From contig NZ_CP114035.2 of NCBI RefSeq assembly GCF_026898135.2, positions 1,653,501 to 1,717,500 on the forward strand: 64,000 bases of DNA, read 5' to 3'. Source of the DNA: Pseudomonas fortuita (GTDB lineage Bacteria; Pseudomonadota; Gammaproteobacteria; Pseudomonadales; Pseudomonadaceae). The position numbers were made by a program, and so were the translations under genes. The notes under the pieces are model-generated. The model was not told the origin of the DNA. It was given only the letters and a program-made list of their open reading frames with translations, and made no database searches. Each line of letters opens with the position of its first letter. Within the stretch, counting starts at the first letter, position 1. Below are positions 46,956 to 55,676 of the stretch, one piece after another.

Positions 46956-48260
46956 ATGCTCGCACTCTTGGGCCTGATCATGGTGGTGACTTTCACCTAC
47001 CTGATCATGAGTAAACGCCTGTCCCCGATCGTTGCACTGACCGTCGTTCCGATTGTTTTCGCCCTGGTTGGCGGCTTCGCGCCAGACCTGGGCAAGATGA
47101 TGCTCGATGGGCTGAAAATGGTCGCACCGTCTGCCGCGCTGCTGTTGTTTGCCATCTTGTTCTTCGGCTTGATGATCGACGCTGGCCTGTTCGACCCGCT
47201 GATCCGCAAGATCCTCAAACGGGTAAACGGCGACCCGGTCAAGATCGCCATCGGCACGGCCTTGCTGTCGCTGCTGGTGGCGCTGGACGGTGACGGCACC
47301 ACGACCTACATGATTACCTGCGCCGCCATGTTGCCGCTGTACAAGCGGATCGGCATGAACCCGATGATCCTGGCCACCGTGTCGATGCTGTCGTTGAGCA
47401 TCATGAGCGGCATGAGCCCTTGGGGCGGCCCCGCCACCCGCGCCATTGCCGCGCTCGGTCTGGATGCGACCGAATACTTCATTCCGATGTTGCCCACCGT
47501 CATCGGCGGCGCATTGTGGGTGGTGTTCACCGCTTACCTGCTTGGTCGCACCGAGCGCCGGCGTATCGGCAATATTGCGCTGGAGTCGGGAGGGGGTAAC
47601 TGCTACATCAAGGAAATCCTCGGGGACAGCCCGCACAAGCGCCCGCGCCTTGCCTATGTGAACCTGGTGCTGGTGATCGCCGTGATGACCGCGCTGGTGC
47701 TGGGGCTGATGCACGCGGCCATCCTGTTCATGATCGGTTTTGTCGCCGCACTGATGATCAACTACCCGCAGCTGGACCTGCAGAAAGAGCGCATCCTCGC
47801 CCATTCGGGCAACGCCATGACCGTGGTGCTGCTGGTGTTCGCCGCAGGCATATTCGCCGGTATTTTCTCGGGTACCAAGATGGTCGATGCGTTGGCCCAG
47901 ACCCTGGTGGACTGGATTCCGGAAGCCTGGAGCCACTGGTTCCCGCTGGTGGTGGCGCTGACCAGCATGCCGCTTACCTTTGTGCTGTCCAACGACGCGT
48001 ACTACTTCGGCGTTGTGCCGATCCTGGCAAACGCCGCGGCCGCGTACGGCATCGACCCGGTGGAAATTGCCCGCGCTTCGGTGCTAGGCCAGCCTGTGCA
48101 CCTGATGAGCCCGCTGGTGGCTTCCACGTTGTTGCTGGTGGGCATGGTCGACCGCGATATCGGTGACTTCCAGAAAGCCACCGTGAAATGGGCCGTGCTC
48201 ACCTCGTTGGTGATCACAGCGCTGGCGCTGCTCACGGGCGCCTTGTCCTTCTTCGTCTAA
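46956..48260 (+). CDS. CitMHS family citrate/metal-citrate transporter
   Basis: 434 residues with about 11-12 transmembrane helices. The family blocks VALDGDGTTTYMI and MSPWGGPATRAIAALG are in the first half, and FVLSNDAYYFGVVPIL in the second. CitMHS proteins bring in citrate, often complexed with Mg or Ca. Part of the LysR-linked module; 113 bp after dctA and 67 bp before the porin gene. Confidence 0.88.
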   Translation: MLALLGLIMVVTFTYLIMSKRLSPIVALTVVPIVFALVGGFAPDLGKMMLDGLKMVAPSAALLLFAILFFGLMIDAGLFDPLIRKILKRVNGDPVKIAIGTALLSLLVALDGDGTTTYMITCAAMLPLYKRIGMNPMILATVSMLSLSIMSGMSPWGGPATRAIAALGLDATEYFIPMLPTVIGGALWVVFTAYLLGRTERRRIGNIALESGGGNCYIKEILGDSPHKRPRLAYVNLVLVIAVMTALVLGLMHAAILFMIGFVAALMINYPQLDLQKERILAHSGNAMTVVLLVFAAGIFAGIFSGTKMVDALAQTLVDWIPEAWSHWFPLVVALTSMPLTFVLSNDAYYFGVVPILANAAAAYGIDPVEIARASVLGQPVHLMSPLVASTLLLVGMVDRDIGDFQKATVKWAVLTSLVITALALLTGALSFFV

Positions 48261-48327
48261 GCATTACCGGGCGTTGCCAGGCGCCCGGGCTCCCGCTCAC
48301 TCAGAAAACAACAATAGAGTACCGATC

Positions 48328-49581
48328 ATGTCCCGAGCTGTGTTCCGTGGGGCCACCTGTGGCCTGCTTTGCGGCTGGCTGCCTGTTGCCGGCGCTTCCG
48401 GTTTTGTCGACGACAGCAAGCTCAAGCTGCAGTTGCGCAATGTGTATTTCAACGAGAATTTCCGTGACGAGCACGGTATGAGCGCCCGCGCGGCCGCCAC
48501 CGCCAAAAGCGAACGGGTGGAGTGGGCTCAAGGTTTTCTGCTCGACTACCAGTCTGGCTTTACCCAAGGTACGGTGGGCGTGGGGCTCGATGCACTGGGG
48601 CTGCTAGGCTTGCGCCTCGATTCCGGTCGTGGGCGCAGCGGCACGGGTTTGTTGCCGGTGCACGACGATGGCCGCGCAGCGCAGGAGCTTGCCAGTGCCG
48701 GGGCCACGGCCAAGGCACGCCTGGGCCAGACCGTGGTCAGGTACGGCACCTTGCTGCCAAAGACACCGGTGCTGGTTTACAACGATGCGCGGCTGCTGCC
48801 GCAGACCTACCAGGGCACTCAGCTGACCAGCACGGATATCGACGGGCTGACCCTGACGGCCGGGCACCTCGACCGCTTCAAGCAGCGTGACTCGTCTGAC
48901 AGCACCGGTATCTATCTGGACGGATATGGGGGCGGCAAATCGGGTGACTTCAGCTTTGCAGGTGCCGATTATGCAGTGACCAAACAACTGCGCCTGAGTG
49001 TCTACCATGGCCAGCTGGCAAACTTCTATCGCCAGGATTTTGCCGGGCTGGTCCATGACCTGCCGTTGGCCGGCGGGGTACTGACCACCGACCTGCGCTA
49101 CTTCAAAAGCCGCGACAGCGGGGCGGCCTACGGCGGCGGCATCGACAACCACATGTTCAGCGGCCAGGTGGCGTACGCGCATTCCGGTCATTCTGTGGGT
49201 GCCGGTTACCAGGTGCTCGATGGCGAAGCCGGCTTGCCGTACATCAGCGGTGCGACCGTGTATTCGTTCAGCAACGTCGGCATCGGCAAATTCATCGAGG
49301 AGGAAGAGAAAACCTGGATGGCCAGCTACGCCTACAACTTCGCTGCGGCCGGGGTGCCGGGGCTGACCTTCATGACGCGGTACCTGAGTGGGGACAATGG
49401 CCGTTCAGCTGGCGAGGGCATCAAGGAGTGGGAGCGTGACGCCGAGATTGCCTACGTGGTGCAGGGCGGACCGCTGAAAGGGCTGGGCGTGAAGCTGCGA
49501 AACTATGTGTATCGATCAGATTTCGCCCGCGGCCGAGACAGCAATCGCCTGTACCTGACCTACGATATTGCCATCTGGTGA
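48328..49581 (+). CDS. OprD family outer-membrane porin
   Basis: 417 residues. Signal peptide about 1-23 (ending VAGASG). The mature protein begins FVDDSKLKLQLRNVYFNENF, the OprD opening, and shows alternating strands of an 18-stranded barrel with WAQGFLLDYQSGFT and a C-terminal aromatic residue (AIW). Members such as OpdH take up tricarboxylates, which fits the CitMHS gene upstream. The ATG at 48328 is chosen because it starts a good signal peptide. Confidence 0.88.
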   Translation: MSRAVFRGATCGLLCGWLPVAGASGFVDDSKLKLQLRNVYFNENFRDEHGMSARAAATAKSERVEWAQGFLLDYQSGFTQGTVGVGLDALGLLGLRLDSGRGRSGTGLLPVHDDGRAAQELASAGATAKARLGQTVVRYGTLLPKTPVLVYNDARLLPQTYQGTQLTSTDIDGLTLTAGHLDRFKQRDSSDSTGIYLDGYGGGKSGDFSFAGADYAVTKQLRLSVYHGQLANFYRQDFAGLVHDLPLAGGVLTTDLRYFKSRDSGAAYGGGIDNHMFSGQVAYAHSGHSVGAGYQVLDGEAGLPYISGATVYSFSNVGIGKFIEEEEKTWMASYAYNFAAAGVPGLTFMTRYLSGDNGRSAGEGIKEWERDAEIAYVVQGGPLKGLGVKLRNYVYRSDFARGRDSNRLYLTYDIAIW

Positions 49582-49633
49582 TGGCACAGGCCGGACGATA
49601 TCTCCGGCCCTGAGCCGCCTGAGGCGCCGTGGT

Positions 49634-49882
49634 TCAGCGGCGCAGCAGGCGAGAAACCACCAGTGTGACGGCGGCGGTGATGGCCAGTGCGGCGAAGGGC
49701 TTTTCCTTGACGAACGAAGACACCGTATCCAGGGTGTCGCCGTAGGTCTTGGTCACCTGGCCTGCGGCCTGACGCGCATCGCCTTCGGCTTCCAGCGCCG
49801 GGTCTTCGACCAGACGGCCTACAGCGCTTTGTGCCTTGCCTGCGAGGTTCTCTGCAACACCTTCGATCTGTTCACGTTTCAT
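49634..49882 (-). CDS. CsbD-like stress protein with C-terminal membrane helix
   Basis: 82 residues. MKREQIEGVAENLAGKAQSA followed by EGDARQAAGQV resembles CsbD repeats (general stress family). The C-terminal part, FVKEKPFAALAITAAVTLVVSRLLRR, is a single helix with a basic end as in DUF883/ElaB proteins that tether ribosomes or sit in the inner membrane. A hybrid of the two small-protein patterns. AAGGAA precedes the ATG. Confidence 0.75.
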   Translation of the reverse strand: MKREQIEGVAENLAGKAQSAVGRLVEDPALEAEGDARQAAGQVTKTYGDTLDTVSSFVKEKPFAALAITAAVTLVVSRLLRR

Positions 49883-50028
49883 GATGGCTTTGTTCCTTCC
49901 TGTGATCGGCTTTGGGTTAACAGCACAGGGTTAGGGCGGTGAAGGACCGCAATGGTTCCAAGCAACTGCTTGCCACCTGCAGGCCACGCGCTGTTGCGAA
50001 GGGTTGCACATGGCTCGAGAGCGCGAGG

Positions 50029-50484
50029 TTAGCGGGCCTTCTTCTCCAGAATCCGTGCCCCGGTACCTTCCTTGCCCAGCACATCCTCGGGGTTGCGCAG
50101 CGGGCAGTCTTCCAGCGACAGGCAACCGCAACCAATGCAGTTGTCGAGGCTGTCGCGCAGCGCCTCCAGCGTGCGGATGCGGGCGTTCAGGTCTTCGCGC
50201 CAGGCGGTGGACATCTCACCCCATTGCGCCGCCGTAAGCTTGCTGTTGGGCGCATAGCGGCTGAACGCCTGCCTGATTTCCTCCAGCGGAATACCCGTGC
50301 GCTGCGCCACCTTGATGATCGCCAGTGTACGCAGCACCAGTGAGGGAAAGCGGCGCTGGTTGCCAGCCGTGCGCACGCTGGCGATCAGCCCCTTGGTCTC
50401 GTAGAAGTGCAGCGCAGACACCGCCACGCCGCTGCGCCTGGCCACTTCACCCACAGTGAGCATCCGCGTGTTGTCCGCTGCCAT
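50029..50484 (-). CDS. soxR: Redox-sensitive transcriptional activator SoxR
   Basis: 151 residues, MerR family. [24 protein letters not shown] at the N-terminus, a dimerisation helix, then C116-x2-C119-x-C121-x5-C127 binding the 2Fe-2S cluster. In pseudomonads SoxR responds to phenazines and other redox-cycling compounds and activates efflux genes instead of soxS. ATG 50484 is chosen ([13 protein letters not shown]). Divergent from the RND pump operon, with the SoxR site in the 84-bp gap. Confidence 0.93.
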   Translation of the reverse strand: MAADNTRMLTVGEVARRSGVAVSALHFYETKGLIASVRTAGNQRRFPSLVLRTLAIIKVAQRTGIPLEEIRQAFSRYAPNSKLTAAQWGEMSTAWREDLNARIRTLEALRDSLDNCIGCGCLSLEDCPLRNPEDVLGKEGTGARILEKKAR

Positions 50485-50489
50485 GCCTG

Positions 50490-50520
50490 TTGACCTCAAG
50501 TTAAGTTGAGCTCTTATAGT
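50490..50520 (+). promoter_or_regulatory. SoxR-dependent promoter of the RND pump operon
   Basis: TTGACC (50490-50495) and TATAGT (50515-50520) are separated by 19 bases, the over-long spacer typical of MerR/SoxR promoters. The spacer holds CCTCAAGTTAAGTTGAGC (50494-50511), which closely matches the SoxR box consensus CCTCAAGTTAACTTGAGG. The same site can repress soxR on the other strand. Confidence 0.85.
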
Positions 50521-50568
50521 CCTGCCCGATCTTCCCCGCAACCGCTTTCCCTGTGATCGGAGCTGTGC

Positions 50569-51666
50569 ATGAACAAACGGACGTTACTGGCCTGGGCTGG
50601 CGCTGTAGCCGGTGTGCTGGCTGCTTGCTATGCGTTAGTGGGTAGCGGTTCGGCGCCACCCGCCGCGGCGGCGTGGCCGGCGACCAGGGTGGCGCTGGCC
50701 ACGGCCGAGCAGGTGCCACTGGCGCGGCAGCACTTTGCTTCGGGGGAGCTGGAGGCGGTCAACCAGGTGCAGGTAGCGGCCGAGACGGCGGGGCGCATTA
50801 CCCGCATTGCCTTCGAGTCGGGGCAGGCGGTAACCGCCGGGCAGTTGCTGGTGCAGTTGAACGACGCGCCGGAGCAGGCCCAGCGGGTGCAGTTGCGGGC
50901 GAAATTGCGTAACGCTAACGTGGTGCTGCAGCGCAGCCGCAAGCTGCGGGCGATGAATGTCGTGTCGCAAGAGTTGCTGGACAACGCCGCCACCGCCGTG
51001 GACGTGGCCAGCGGGGAGCTGCAGCATGTCGAAGCGCTGATCGCGCAGAAGGCCATTCGCGCACCGTTTACCGGCAAGCTGGGCATTCGGCGGGTGCATC
51101 AGGGCCAATACCTGGGCGCCGGCGAGGCCATCGTCAGCCTGGCCGACATCAGCCAGTTGCATGTGAATTTTGCCGTGGGCGAGCAGGCCGCCCCCGAAGT
51201 GCACGTCGGGCAAGTGCTGGCACTGACGCTGGACGCCGTACCCGGGCAAGGCTTCCAGGCCCGGGTGGTGGCGGTCGATCCGGTGGTCAGCAAGGCGCGC
51301 CTGGTGCAGGTGCAGGCAGCCTTGCCGAACCCGGACGGGCAGTTACAGCCGGGCATGTACGCTGGCGTGCGCCTGGATGCTGTGCAGCCTTCGACTGTAT
51401 TGGCGGTGCCGGAAACCGCGATCACCTACGCCGCCTATGGCCAGACAGTATTCGTTGCCACTCAGGACGCGGCGCATGGTACCCGGGTCAGCAGGGTGCG
51501 GGTAACCACGGGTGAGCGCTGGCAGGGGCGGGTGGAGGTTACCTCCGGCCTGGCGCCCGGTGACCGGGTGGTGGTGTCTGGCCAGTTGAAGCTGAGCGAC
51601 GGCATGTCGGTCGAGCCGGTGGCGCAGGACAGCTTGCAGGCCAACCTCGGAGGCCGGCAGCGGTGA
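50569..51666 (+). CDS. RND efflux periplasmic adaptor (MexH-like)
   Basis: 365 residues. N-terminal hydrophobic leader (about 6-24, not a clear lipobox), then barrel-sandwich hybrid halves ([20 protein letters not shown] and [20 protein letters not shown]) around a short coiled-coil hairpin, beta-barrel and membrane-proximal domains. Links the inner-membrane pump to an outer-membrane channel. SoxR-controlled and coupled to the pump gene by a 4-bp overlap. Position matches MexH of the SoxR-driven mexGHI-opmD system, but mexG is absent. Confidence 0.87.
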   Translation: MNKRTLLAWAGAVAGVLAACYALVGSGSAPPAAAAWPATRVALATAEQVPLARQHFASGELEAVNQVQVAAETAGRITRIAFESGQAVTAGQLLVQLNDAPEQAQRVQLRAKLRNANVVLQRSRKLRAMNVVSQELLDNAATAVDVASGELQHVEALIAQKAIRAPFTGKLGIRRVHQGQYLGAGEAIVSLADISQLHVNFAVGEQAAPEVHVGQVLALTLDAVPGQGFQARVVAVDPVVSKARLVQVQAALPNPDGQLQPGMYAGVRLDAVQPSTVLAVPETAITYAAYGQTVFVATQDAAHGTRVSRVRVTTGERWQGRVEVTSGLAPGDRVVVSGQLKLSDGMSVEPVAQDSLQANLGGRQR

Positions 51667-54600
51667 AATTTACCGATCTCTTCGTGCGCCGCCCGGTGCT
51701 GGCGCTGGTGGTCAGCAGCCTGATCATCCTGATGGGGCTGTTTGCCATGGGCAAGTTGCCGATCCGTCAGTACCCGTTGCTGGCAAGCTCGACCATTACC
51801 ATCAGCACCGAGTACCCCGGCGCTTCTGCCGAGCTGATGCAGGGCTTCGTGACCCAGCCGATTACCCAGGCGGTGTCGTCGGTCGAGGGCATCGACTACC
51901 TGTCCTCGTCGTCGCAGCAGGGGCGCAGCCTGATCACCTTGCGCATGGTGCTCAACCGCGACTCGACCCAGGCGCTGGCCGAGACCATGGCCAAGGTCAA
52001 CCAGGTGCGCTATCGCCTGCCGGAAAAGGCGTACGACCCGGTGGTGGAGCTGTCGGCAGGCGACTCCACCGCCGTGGCCTATGTGGGTTTTTCCAGCTCC
52101 AGCGTGTCGATCCCGGAGCTGAGCGATTACCTGTCGCGGGTGGTGGAGCCGCAGTTCTCAGGCATCGACGGCGTGGCCAAGGTGCAGTCGTTCGGTGGGC
52201 AACGCCTGGCCATGCGCCTGTGGCTGGACAGCGAGCAGATGGCCGGGCGCGGGGTGACGGCAGCGGACGTGGCGCAGGCGGTGCGGGCCAACAACTACCA
52301 AGCGACGCCGGGCCAGGTGCGTGGGCAGTACGTGCTGGCCGATATCCAGGTGGACACCGACCTGACCCGGGTCGAGGACTTCCGTGAGCTGATCATCCGC
52401 AACCATGGCACCGACCTGGTGCGCCTGCGCGATGTCGGCACCGTCGAGCTCAGTGCGGCGGCCACCCAGACCAGCGCTACCATGGACGGCAAGCCTGCCG
52501 TGCACCTGGGGCTGTTCCCCACGCCGGCCGGCAACCCGCTGGTGATTGTCGAGGGCATTCGCCAGCTGCTGCCGCAAATCCAGCAGACCCTGCCGCCTGG
52601 GGTGAAGGTGGCGCTGGCCTATGAGACTGCGCGCTTCATCGATGCTTCGATCCATGAGGTGTTGCGCACCCTGGTGGAGGCGATGCTGATCGTGGTGCTG
52701 GTGATCTGGTTGTGCCTGGGTTCGTTGCGCAGTGTGCTGATCGCGGTGGTGGCCATTCCGCTGTCGATGCTCGGTGCCGCGGGCCTGATGCTGATGTTCG
52801 GCTTCAGTCTCAATCTGCTGACCTTGCTGGCGATGGTGCTGGCCATCGGTCTGGTGGTGGACGATGCCATCGTGGTGGTGGAGAACGTGCACCGGCATAT
52901 CGAAGAGGGCAAGTCGCCGGTTGCTGCGGCATTGGCCGGGGCGCGGGAAATCGCCGGGCCGGTCATTGCCATGACCCTGACCTTGGCGGCGGTGTATGCG
53001 CCGATCGGGCTGATGGGCGGGCTGACCGGCACGCTGTTCCGCGAATTCGCCCTGACCTTGGCGGGGGCGGTGATCGTGTCCGGCATTGTGGCGCTGACCT
53101 TGTCGCCGGTGATGAGCTCGTTGCTGTTGCAACCCGGGCAGCAGCATGGCGCGATGGCCAACATGGCCGATCGGTTGTTTGCTGCTTTGACCGGGGCCTA
53201 TGGACAAGTGCTGGCCTACTCCCTGGCGCATCGCTGGATCAGCGCTGGTGTGGCGCTGCTGGTGTGCCTGAGCCTGCCCTGGCTTTACCTGCTGCCCCAA
53301 CGCGAGCTGGCGCCACCCGAGGATCAGGCCGCGGTGCTGACCGCCATCAAGTCGCCGCAGCATGCCAGCCTCGAATATGCGGAACGCTTTGCGCTGAAGC
53401 TCGACCAGGTGATGAAGTCCATCGCCGAAACCACCGACACCTGGATCATCAACGGCACCGACGGCCCGGCCGCCAGTTTCGGGGGCATCAACCTCAGCGC
53501 CTGGCAGGCGCGCGAGCGGTCCGCGGCACAGGTGCAGGCACAGCTGCAGCAGGCCGTGGCGGATATCGAAGGCAGCAGCATCTTCGCCTTCCAGGTCGCT
53601 TCGCTGCCGGGCTCCAGTGGTGGCCTGCCGGTGCAGATGGTGCTGCGCAGCGCCCAGGATTACCCCGAGCTGTACCAGACCATGGAAGTGCTCAAGCAAC
53701 GCGCCCGCGACAGCGGCCTGTTTGCCGTGGTGGACAGCGACCTCGACTACAACAACCCGGTGGTCAAGGTGCGTGTCGACCGGGCCAAGGCGGCCAGCCT
53801 GGGCATCAGCATGCAGGCCATTGGCGAGTCGCTGGGGGTGCTGGTGGGCGAGCAATACCTCAACCGCTTTGCCCTGTTCGGGCGCGCCTATGATGTGATC
53901 CCGCAGAGTATCCAAGACCAGCGCCTGACGCCTGCGGCGCTGAACCGCCAGTATGTGCGCGCCGAAGAGGGCAGCCTGGTGCCGCTGGCCACGGTGGTGC
54001 ACCTGGATCTCGAAGTGGCGCCCAACCGCCTGTTGCAGTTCGACCAGCAGAACGCCAGTACCCTGCAGGCAATCCCGGCCCCGGGTGTGTCGATGGGCAA
54101 TGCCGTGGCCTTTCTCGAACAGCTCACCGCCGAGTTGCCACCGGGCTTCAGCCACGACTGGCAATCGGAATCGCGCCAGTATGTGCAGGAAGGCTTTGCC
54201 TTGATGTGGGCGTTTCTTGCTGCCCTGGTGGTGATCTACCTGGTGCTGGCGGCGCAGTACGAAAGCCTGGTTGACCCACTGATCATCCTGGTGACTGTGC
54301 CGCTGTCGATCTGCGGTGCGCTGCTGCCGCTGGCGCTGGGCTGGGCCACGCTGAACATTTACACGCAGATTGGCCTGGTGACGCTGATCGGCCTGATCAG
54401 CAAGCACGGTATCCTGATGGTGGAGTTCGCCAACGAGATCCAGGTGCGCGACAACCTCGACCGTGCTGCCGCCATTGTCCGTGCCGCGCAGATACGTTTG
54501 CGGCCGGTGCTGATGACCACCGCAGCGATGACCTTTGGCGTGCTGCCGCTGCTGTTTGCCAGCGGCGCCGGGGCCAACAGCCGCTTCGGGCTGGGGGTGG

Positions 54601-54743
54601 TGATTGTGTGCGGGATGCTGGTGGGCACCTTGTTTACCTTGTTCGTGCTGCCGACCCTCTATGCCTGGCTGGCGCGCGATCACCGGGTGACCACGGTGCG
54701 GGGGCAGCAGTTGCTGGAGGCCGATCGGGTGTTGGGCATGTGA
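51663..54743 (+). CDS. RND multidrug efflux pump (MexI-like)
   Basis: 1026 residues, HAE1 type, with 12 transmembrane helices and two large periplasmic loops. Proton-relay aspartates D400-D401 in VVDDAIVVVEN. The start is a GTG at 51663 overlapping the adaptor stop (GTGA), giving [16 protein letters not shown], the normal RND N-terminus. The operon lacks an outer-membrane factor; an unlinked one, or the NodT protein at 58.4 kb, would have to serve. A stem-loop follows the stop codon. Confidence 0.92.
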   Translation: MKFTDLFVRRPVLALVVSSLIILMGLFAMGKLPIRQYPLLASSTITISTEYPGASAELMQGFVTQPITQAVSSVEGIDYLSSSSQQGRSLITLRMVLNRDSTQALAETMAKVNQVRYRLPEKAYDPVVELSAGDSTAVAYVGFSSSSVSIPELSDYLSRVVEPQFSGIDGVAKVQSFGGQRLAMRLWLDSEQMAGRGVTAADVAQAVRANNYQATPGQVRGQYVLADIQVDTDLTRVEDFRELIIRNHGTDLVRLRDVGTVELSAAATQTSATMDGKPAVHLGLFPTPAGNPLVIVEGIRQLLPQIQQTLPPGVKVALAYETARFIDASIHEVLRTLVEAMLIVVLVIWLCLGSLRSVLIAVVAIPLSMLGAAGLMLMFGFSLNLLTLLAMVLAIGLVVDDAIVVVENVHRHIEEGKSPVAAALAGAREIAGPVIAMTLTLAAVYAPIGLMGGLTGTLFREFALTLAGAVIVSGIVALTLSPVMSSLLLQPGQQHGAMANMADRLFAALTGAYGQVLAYSLAHRWISAGVALLVCLSLPWLYLLPQRELAPPEDQAAVLTAIKSPQHASLEYAERFALKLDQVMKSIAETTDTWIINGTDGPAASFGGINLSAWQARERSAAQVQAQLQQAVADIEGSSIFAFQVASLPGSSGGLPVQMVLRSAQDYPELYQTMEVLKQRARDSGLFAVVDSDLDYNNPVVKVRVDRAKAASLGISMQAIGESLGVLVGEQYLNRFALFGRAYDVIPQSIQDQRLTPAALNRQYVRAEEGSLVPLATVVHLDLEVAPNRLLQFDQQNASTLQAIPAPGVSMGNAVAFLEQLTAELPPGFSHDWQSESRQYVQEGFALMWAFLAALVVIYLVLAAQYESLVDPLIILVTVPLSICGALLPLALGWATLNIYTQIGLVTLIGLISKHGILMVEFANEIQVRDNLDRAAAIVRAAQIRLRPVLMTTAAMTFGVLPLLFASGAGANSRFGLGVVIVCGMLVGTLFTLFVLPTLYAWLARDHRVTTVRGQQLLEADRVLGM

Positions 54744-54763
54744 AGTGAGGGAACAGGAATATC

Positions 54764-54782
54764 GGGGCCGCATAGCGGCCCC
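54764..54782. terminator. Hairpin between the RND pump and GntR genes
   Basis: GGGGCCGC-ATA-GCGGCCCC: a perfect 8-bp stem with a 3-base loop between two convergent genes. Neither side has a good T tract, so termination strength is uncertain. Confidence 0.45.
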
Positions 54783-54792
54783 GGTTGCACGA

Positions 54793-55530
54793 TCAGGACG
54801 GTGAGCGAACCCGGCGCATCTGGGTCACCAGGGTGAAGCGGTCATCCGGGTGCACGGTTTCGGAAACCGCCATCAAATCACCGTTTTCCTCGCGGTACTG
54901 GCGGATGATTTTCAGCCCCGGTGAACCCGCCTCGGCCTTCAGTGCTTTGGCCAGCTCTGCCGTCAGCAACACTGCCCGTACCTGCTGGTCGACCACCGCG
55001 ATTGACCGGCCAACGTGCTGCTCGATCAGCCCTGCAATCAGCTGGTCGGGGTGCTCGCGGGCCCGCTCGATGACCTCGGCATAGTCGCGCTGTGCGTACA
55101 CATCGATCCAGCACAGCGGTGCGGCATTGTGCAGGCGGTCGACGCGGATGCTCGACACGCAAAAGTAGTGCTCCCCCGGTACCAGCCCCAGCCGCGCCGC
55201 CTCGCTCAGGTCGGCGACGAAATGGCGCACGTCCTGGATTTCCCGCTGCTGGGTTTCGGCCAGGTGGGCCAGGTCGGCCACGCTGGCCAGCGACTGCGAA
55301 TAGCCGCCGCGCGGGCTGCTGGCCTCTACCCGGGTGCCTACGCGCTTGCGCCGCGACACCAGCCCCTGGTCGAGCAGCTGGTTGATCGCGGCGCGCACCG
55401 TGTGCCGGCTCACATCGTAAAGGTCGCACAGCTCGAACTCGGTCGGCAGCAGGCTGCCCACCGGGTAGCGGCCGTTGGCGATGCCATCCATCAAGTCCTT
55501 TGCCACGGTGGAGTAGCGCGTCGGGTTCAT
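54793..55530 (-). CDS. GntR family regulator with UTRA domain (HutC type)
   Basis: 245 residues from ATG 55530 (MNPTRYSTVAKDLMDGI); an ATG at 55557 would add 9 residues. N-terminal wHTH (about 5-70) with LLPTEFELCDLYDVSRHTVRAAINQL. The remainder is the UTRA ligand-binding domain, ending VSETVHPDDRFTLVTQMRR. Effector unknown. It is downstream of, and on the same strand as, the DHA2 efflux genes, but 146 bp apart. Confidence 0.85.
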   Translation of the reverse strand: MNPTRYSTVAKDLMDGIANGRYPVGSLLPTEFELCDLYDVSRHTVRAAINQLLDQGLVSRRKRVGTRVEASSPRGGYSQSLASVADLAHLAETQQREIQDVRHFVADLSEAARLGLVPGEHYFCVSSIRVDRLHNAAPLCWIDVYAQRDYAEVIERAREHPDQLIAGLIEQHVGRSIAVVDQQVRAVLLTAELAKALKAEAGSPGLKIIRQYREENGDLMAVSETVHPDDRFTLVTQMRRVRSPS

Positions 55531-55676
55531 ACCTCTGGTCTGTCTCGTAAATTTCATCGGTTGGCAGTGTAACAGCGACAGGGATATGTTCGGCACCGCC
55601 GAAATGCGTGCGGTGCTGGGCCGCGCGCCGGGTGCGGCACTCTAAACGCATGCTCCGACAGGGAGATGTGTCGGCG

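Noticed and set aside
52158..54773. 871-codon open frame antisense to the RND pump
   Set aside because: Low-complexity His/Gln/Arg product and no ribosome site; a shadow of the pump gene.
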